Shown one piece after another: positions 60,543 to 64,000 of a stretch of DNA of 64,000 nucleotides. The notes below the pieces were generated by a model that was given only the letters and a program-made list of their open reading frames with translations, was not told the DNA's origin and ran no database searches. Origin of the DNA: Streptomyces coacervatus. Its GTDB lineage: Bacteria > Actinomycetota > Actinomycetes > Streptomycetales > Streptomycetaceae. A program made the translations under genes and the position numbers. The stretch covers positions 214,725 through 278,724 of the forward strand of contig NZ_JARHTP010000016.1 in NCBI RefSeq assembly GCF_029223485.1, written 5' to 3'. Position 1 is the first letter of the stretch, and each line of letters begins with the position of its first letter.

Positions 60543-61394
60543 TCACTGCGAGCCTGTGGCCACCAGGGGCGCCGTGATGGGTTCGAGCTCGGTGATCAGT
60601 TCGTCGAGTTCGGCGGGGGACAGGGCGTCGTAGGGCGGGGTGGCGAGTTCGTCGGTGAGGGTTTCGATGCGTTGTTTGGTCGCGCGGCCTGCGTCGGTGA
60701 AGTGGCCGTCGGTGTCGATGAGTCCGCGTTCGCGCATGCCGTCCATGACCGCGGCCAGGCGCTCTTTCGGCAGGTGATGAATGCGTCCGAACGACTCTGG
60801 GGGGTGGATGCCCTGTTCCAGAGCGGAGAGCACGTGGGCCTCCGTGCCGCCGATGCGCGCGCCGACGAGAGCTGCGATGTGCCCGTCGCCGCGGTGCTCG
60901 CGCAGCATGGTCGCGGAATGCCACAGCCGGGCGACGGGGTCGCTGGGTACCTCAAGGGTGCGCATGCCGGCGTACATCACCCGGCCTTCGGTGGGGGCGC
61001 TCGTCGCGGCCTTGGTGGTCAGGTCTGCGGCACGCACCAGGCCCGGGGAGCCGGCCAGCTCGTCGCCGAGGATGCGCCGTAGGGAGGCCGCGCTGCCCCG
61101 CTCCCGCGCGGCGACGGAGGCCTCGGGCGGGATCGTCTCCCAGGCGCTGGGGATGTGCCGTGCGGCTTCCCCGTCGGCGAAGTTGTAGAAGGCTGCGTGC
61201 ACGACCTGGGCCGGCACCCGTCCCAGTGGTGCGGCGCGGCTGCCGAAGTAGCCGTCCCAGTAGGTGCGGTGGCCGAGTGCGGCCAGTTCCTCGTTGCACT
61301 CGTCGGCCAGGAAGGTGACCACGCAGATCGGCTCCAGGAGCTCGAACATGCGACGGGCGATGTGAGTCATCGGATGCGAGCGCGTCTTGCCCAT
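60543..61394 (-). CDS. SCO6745-family protein (winged-helix-like)
   Basis: Protein of 283 residues: MFELLEPICVVTFLADECNE, YWDGYFGSRAAPLGRVPAQV, LWHSATMLREHRGDGHIAAL, and a C-terminal ALEQGIHPPESFG/ERLAAVMDGMRERGLIDTDG. The last part resembles a MarR-like winged helix; the family name is from S. coelicolor SCO6745 and has no assigned function. ATG 61394 after GGGAG. Confidence 0.87.
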   Translation of the reverse strand: MGKTRSHPMTHIARRMFELLEPICVVTFLADECNEELAALGHRTYWDGYFGSRAAPLGRVPAQVVHAAFYNFADGEAARHIPSAWETIPPEASVAARERGSAASLRRILGDELAGSPGLVRAADLTTKAATSAPTEGRVMYAGMRTLEVPSDPVARLWHSATMLREHRGDGHIAALVGARIGGTEAHVLSALEQGIHPPESFGRIHHLPKERLAAVMDGMRERGLIDTDGHFTDAGRATKQRIETLTDELATPPYDALSPAELDELITELEPITAPLVATGSQ

Positions 61395-61478
61395 CGGGTT
61401 CTCCCTTTGTCAGGTGTGCCGACTTGGACCGTCCGGCACACCGAAACTCATCGGCGACCGAAGGGCAGCGCCGGAAGG

Positions 61479-61509
61479 GGCGCGGGGAACTGCGCGACCA
61501 GCCACGACG
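61479..61509 (+). repeat. Dispersed intergenic repeat, copy B
   Basis: 31 bp starting GGCGCGGGGAACTGCGC; one difference (G for C after it) from copy A at 17615-17645. Preceded by GCGCC/GGCGC hairpin potential. Confidence 0.85.
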
Positions 61510-61556
61510 ACGCCGCAGACGAAGGTCGGCAGGCCCCTGCGTGGGGCGCGGCGCGG

Positions 61557-62111
61557 TCAGACGCCGAGCCCCTCCAACACCACCGCACCCGGCAGCTCCG
61601 CGAACGCCTTCCCCGGCACCAGCAGCTTGCCGCGTCGCCGCCCGCTGCCGACCAGGACGTACGGAAGGTCGACTACGGCCGCGTCCACCAACACCGGCCA
61701 GCCGTCCGGGAGTCCGATCGGGGTGATGCCGCCGTACTCCATGCCGGTCTCCTGCGTCGCGGTGTCCATGGGTGCGAACGAGGCCTTGCGGGCGCCGAGT
61801 TGGCGGCGGACGACGCCGTTGACGTCGACCCGGGTGGTGGAGAGCACGATGCACGCGGCGAGCGTCGTCTCGCCACCCCGCTTGCCGGCCACCACCACAC
61901 AGTTCGCCGACTGCTCCAGCAGCTCCTTCCCGTAGTGCTCCACGAAGACGGCGGTGTCGGCCCACTGCGGGTCGGTGTCGACGTAGACGATCCGGTCGGC
62001 GGGGACACTGCCGCTCCAGTGGCGTACGGCGTCGGCGACCGGGCCGGTCAGTTCGTGGAGGGCGTCCGGGGCGGGAGTGGCGCTGTCGAAGTGTCCAATG
62101 GGTGCACGCAT
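61557..62111 (-). CDS. YbaK/EbsC-family aminoacyl-tRNA deacylase
   Basis: Protein of 184 residues with the fold of Cys-tRNA(Pro) deacylase. CVVVAGKRGGETTLAACIVL near residue 72 contains the key lysine; TTRVDVNGVVRRQLGARKAS and YGGITPIGLP are core motifs. ATG 62111. Clears mischarged tRNA in the family. Converges with nothing; upstream neighbour is the XRE-cupin gene in the same direction, 32 bp away. Confidence 0.9.
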   Translation of the reverse strand: MRAPIGHFDSATPAPDALHELTGPVADAVRHWSGSVPADRIVYVDTDPQWADTAVFVEHYGKELLEQSANCVVVAGKRGGETTLAACIVLSTTRVDVNGVVRRQLGARKASFAPMDTATQETGMEYGGITPIGLPDGWPVLVDAAVVDLPYVLVGSGRRRGKLLVPGKAFAELPGAVVLEGLGV

Positions 62112-62143
62112 GACCGCACGCTAACAGGGCGTCCTGTGCCGCC

Positions 62144-62734
62144 TCAGTGGACCGGTGGGACGGAGACCGCCATGACCATTTCCATCGGTTCGCCGCCCTC
62201 GTTGCCGTAGGTGTGCGGGGTGTTGGCCTCGAAGGAGACGCTCGCACCGGCCGGGACGCGGTACTTCTCGCCGTCGACCGTGAGGGTCAGCTCCCCCGTC
62301 GTGACGTGCACGAGCTCGACCGTGCCGGTGGGGTGCGGGTCGGACGGGCTGCGGTCGCCGGGCATGAGCCGCCAGTCCCACATCTCCAGTGGGCCGGGCG
62401 CCTCGGTGCCCGCGAGGAGGCGGTTGTAGCTGCCCGCGTCGGTGGACCACAGCCGGACGGCCTGCTCGGCGGGGACGATACGGACCTTGGGCCCCTGCTC
62501 GTAGTCGAGCAGCGTCGTGATGCTGATGCCGAGGGCGTCGCCGATCTTGACGACCGTGCCGATGCTCGGGTTGGTGCGGGCCTGCTCGATCTGGATGAGC
62601 ATGCCGCGGCTGACCCCGGCGCGGGCGGCGAGCGCGTCCAGGGTGAAGCCCCGCTCGTTGCGCCAGCGCTTGACGTTGCGGGCCAGGGACTGGGTCAGCA
62701 GGTCGAGGTCCGACACTTTCCGTCCAATATTCAT
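62144..62734 (-). CDS. XRE-family regulator with C-terminal cupin
   Basis: HTH-cupin protein of 196 residues. HTH: NVKRWRNERGFTLDALAARA, GVSRGMLIQIEQARTNPSIG. Cupin: VHVTTGELTLTVDGEKYRVP, AGASVSFEANTPHTYGNEG. I use ATG 62734 (MNIGRKVSDLD), though GTG 62716 after GGACGGAAA is also possible. Divergent from an EamA exporter with a twice-repeated CAATATT between; probably regulates it. Confidence 0.92.
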   Translation of the reverse strand: MNIGRKVSDLDLLTQSLARNVKRWRNERGFTLDALAARAGVSRGMLIQIEQARTNPSIGTVVKIGDALGISITTLLDYEQGPKVRIVPAEQAVRLWSTDAGSYNRLLAGTEAPGPLEMWDWRLMPGDRSPSDPHPTGTVELVHVTTGELTLTVDGEKYRVPAGASVSFEANTPHTYGNEGGEPMEMVMAVSVPPVH

Positions 62735-62753
62735 GTACTGCGAGGGCAATATT
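62725..62753. promoter_or_regulatory. Repeated CAATATT boxes between XRE-cupin and EamA genes
   Basis: CAATATT at 62725-62731 and 62747-62753, two helical turns apart, in the AT-rich divergent gap. Further right, GTTCA and TGAAC arms (62765-62780) form another dyad. Confidence 0.45.
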
Positions 62754-62831
62754 GTGAATGACAGGGTTCACTTCACTGAACTACGGTGGAGTGCACCCGA
62801 TCGTTCACCGAACTGTACTGCGAGGCGAGCC

Positions 62832-63689
62832 GTGACAGCATTCTTCGCCATGGCCTCCAGCCTGCTGTGGGGCCTCGCCGACTTCGGCGGCGGACTGCTC
62901 ACCCGGCGCACCCCGGCGCTCACGGTGGTCGTCGTCTCGCAGGGCATCGCCGCGGCCGTGCTCGGGGTGATCGTGACGGCCACGGGCAGCTGGAGCGAGG
63001 CCGGCCCCCGGCTGTGGTTCGCCTTCGCCGCGGGTCTGGTGGGACCGGTGGCGATGATCGCCTTCTACAAGGCCCTGGCGCTGGGGCCGATGGGCGTCGT
63101 CTCCCCGCTGGCGACGCTGGGAGTGGCCGTCCCGGTCGGCGTGGGCCTGTTCCTCGGCGAGCGTCCCGGTCTGCTGCAGGTCGCGGGTATCGCGGTCGCC
63201 GTCACGGGTGTGGTGCTCGCGGGCGGTCCACAGTTCGGGGGCGCCTCGGTCCAGCGGCGGACGGTTCTGCTGACACTCGTCGCGGCGCTCGGTTTCGGCA
63301 CGGTGTTCGCCCTGATCGCGGAGGCGTCGACGACCGTCGCCGGCCTCTTCCTCGCGCTCTTCGTACAGCGCCTGACGAACGTGGCAGCAGGCGGCATCGC
63401 GCTCTACTCCTCCGGCAGACGGGGCGGCGAGGCCCTCCCGAGCGGCGGCTTCCCCTGGACGTCCCTCCCGGCGCTCGCCTTCGTCGGCCTCGCGGACGTC
63501 GCGGCGAACGGCACCTACTCGGTCGCCGCCCAGCACGGCCCCATCACCGTCGCCGCCGTCCTCGCCTCGCTCTACCCGGTGGTGACCGCACTCGCCGCCC
63601 GCGGCTTCCTCAGCGAGCGCCTCCGCGGCATCCAGGCGGCGGGCGCGGGCCTCGCCCTGGTGGGCACGCTGCTGCTGGCGACGGGCTGA
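62832..63689 (+). CDS. EamA/DMT-family transporter
   Basis: Ten-TM exporter of 285 residues with two EamA repeats: MASSLLWGLADFGGGLLTRR, KALALGPMGVVSPLATLGVA; VGLADVAANGTYSVAAQHGP and VAAVLASLYPVVTALAARGF. GTG 62832 after GAGGCGAGC. It is divergent from an XRE-cupin regulator. Substrate unknown. Confidence 0.9.
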   Translation: MTAFFAMASSLLWGLADFGGGLLTRRTPALTVVVVSQGIAAAVLGVIVTATGSWSEAGPRLWFAFAAGLVGPVAMIAFYKALALGPMGVVSPLATLGVAVPVGVGLFLGERPGLLQVAGIAVAVTGVVLAGGPQFGGASVQRRTVLLTLVAALGFGTVFALIAEASTTVAGLFLALFVQRLTNVAAGGIALYSSGRRGGEALPSGGFPWTSLPALAFVGLADVAANGTYSVAAQHGPITVAAVLASLYPVVTALAARGFLSERLRGIQAAGAGLALVGTLLLATG

Positions 63690-63696
63690 GCGCGGC

Positions 63697-63877
63697 CTAG
63701 GGCCTGTCGTCAAATTCCCGTCGTCCGCCCGAAGGGCGGGCCGCGCGGCGTCAGGTGCGTGCTATCGGCGTGCCGGGCACGGACCCGCGTACTGGTTGTA
63801 CGTGGGTCTGTGCCCGGTGCGACGAGAGTGCGTGCATGGCGTCGCGCGGCAGGCGGGAATTTGACGACAGGCCCTAG
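63697..63877. mobile_element. MITE-like hairpin element with 24-bp perfect terminal inverted repeats
   Basis: The arms 63697-63720 and 63854-63877 are exact reverse complements (core GGCCTGTCGTCAAATTCCCG). Outermost CTAG on each side may be a target duplication. The interior is also an imperfect palindrome (CCGCGCGG with CGCGCGGC; CCGGGCACGGACCC with GGGTCTGTGCCCGG; GTAC-tggtt-GTAC at the centre), so the whole 181 bp can fold as one hairpin. No coding capacity. Confidence 0.85.
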
Positions 63878-63887
63878 TAGTGCTTGG

Positions 63888-64000
63888 TCAGGTTGATATC
63901 GGTTCCGGCATGTTGCGGTGACAGGTGGGGCAGGCGCCGGTCCAGACCGCGAGGAGTAACTGCAGTTCGCGGGCGACTCGGTAGAGGCTCAGGCCGGCGC
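63888..64000 (-). CDS. C-terminal end of an unidentified protein, possibly transposase (5' end outside window)
   Basis: 37 codons ending at TGA 63888-63890: AGLSLYRVARELQLLLAVWT then GACPTCHRNMPEPIST. The CPTC pair resembles a zinc knuckle. It reads like the tail of some Streptomyces transposases, but I cannot name it, and the rest lies beyond the window. It sits 11 bp from the MITE-like element. Confidence 0.5.
   Translation of the reverse strand, partial: AGLSLYRVARELQLLLAVWTGACPTCHRNMPEPIST

Overview
This is a chromosomal stretch of a high-GC actinomycete, almost certainly a Streptomyces. The evidence is the extreme GC bias at third codon positions, frequent GTG and TTG starts, hairpin terminators without U-tracts, a dispersed Streptomyces-type intergenic repeat, and families typical of the genus (SCO6745-like, SAV_915-like, ECF41 sigma factor, LLM/F420 oxidoreductase, PhoD, Imm21). 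No rRNA, tRNA or CRISPR array was seen. Most of the window is ordinary single genes and small operons, and degenerate DNA is concentrated at 43.5-44.2 kb and at the right end.

Layout. 1-3.4 kb: FtsX-type permease (its start lies outside the window) and an LLM oxidoreductase. 3.4-7.9 kb: a fatty-acid desaturation module, with a PucR-type regulator divergent from a ferredoxin reductase and desaturase pair; a decayed GNAT fragment lies on its left and an intact GNAT gene on its right. 8-13.5 kb: two coupled CNNM/CorC-type membrane proteins, an SGNH hydrolase, a long palindrome, purB (apparently leaderless) and a mug-type DNA glycosylase with a possible CTG start. 13.5-19.8 kb: ABC exporter divergent from a two-component system, ROK regulator, and a GntR/UTRA regulator whose promoter overlaps a DasR-like operator. 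20-26.7 kb: ECF41 sigma factor divergent from an NAD(P)-binding oxidoreductase, an alpha/beta hydrolase, an EamA transporter that overlaps the hydrolase antisense, a MocR regulator, and a PhoD phosphatase with a candidate PHO box.

26.8-36 kb: a translationally coupled pair encoding a SWIM zinc-finger protein and an 885-residue HEAT-like protein (the least understood system here), a membrane-ACT-GNAT fusion, a DUF885 protein, an SDR and an orphan Imm21-type immunity gene. 36-42.9 kb: rhodanese/Lrp pair, sbcDC, and a Clp-N-domain protein divergent from a MerR-like HTH protein. 43-49.5 kb: VOC protein, IS5-family and sensor-kinase remnants, an ABM-like protein, a DEDDh exonuclease, uppP divergent from a BlaI/M56 pair with two clear BlaI-type dyads, and a truncated lipoprotein. 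49.7-58 kb: SAV_915-lysA operon, an operon of CysRS-like, SixA-like and YigZ genes, DUF190, CoA-binding protein, a formylglycine-generating-enzyme homologue with an internal deletion, and an APC permease. 57.7-64 kb: FAD monooxygenase, ArsR/CDF metal pair, SCO6745-like protein, YbaK, XRE-cupin regulator divergent from an EamA exporter, a 181-bp hairpin MITE-like element and the tail of a protein running off the end.

Regulatory logic is unusually readable: many regulator-target pairs are divergent with a recognisable dyad or direct repeat between them (BlaI/uppP, ArsR/CDF, MocR/EamA, PucR/desaturase, XRE/EamA, HTH/Clp-N).
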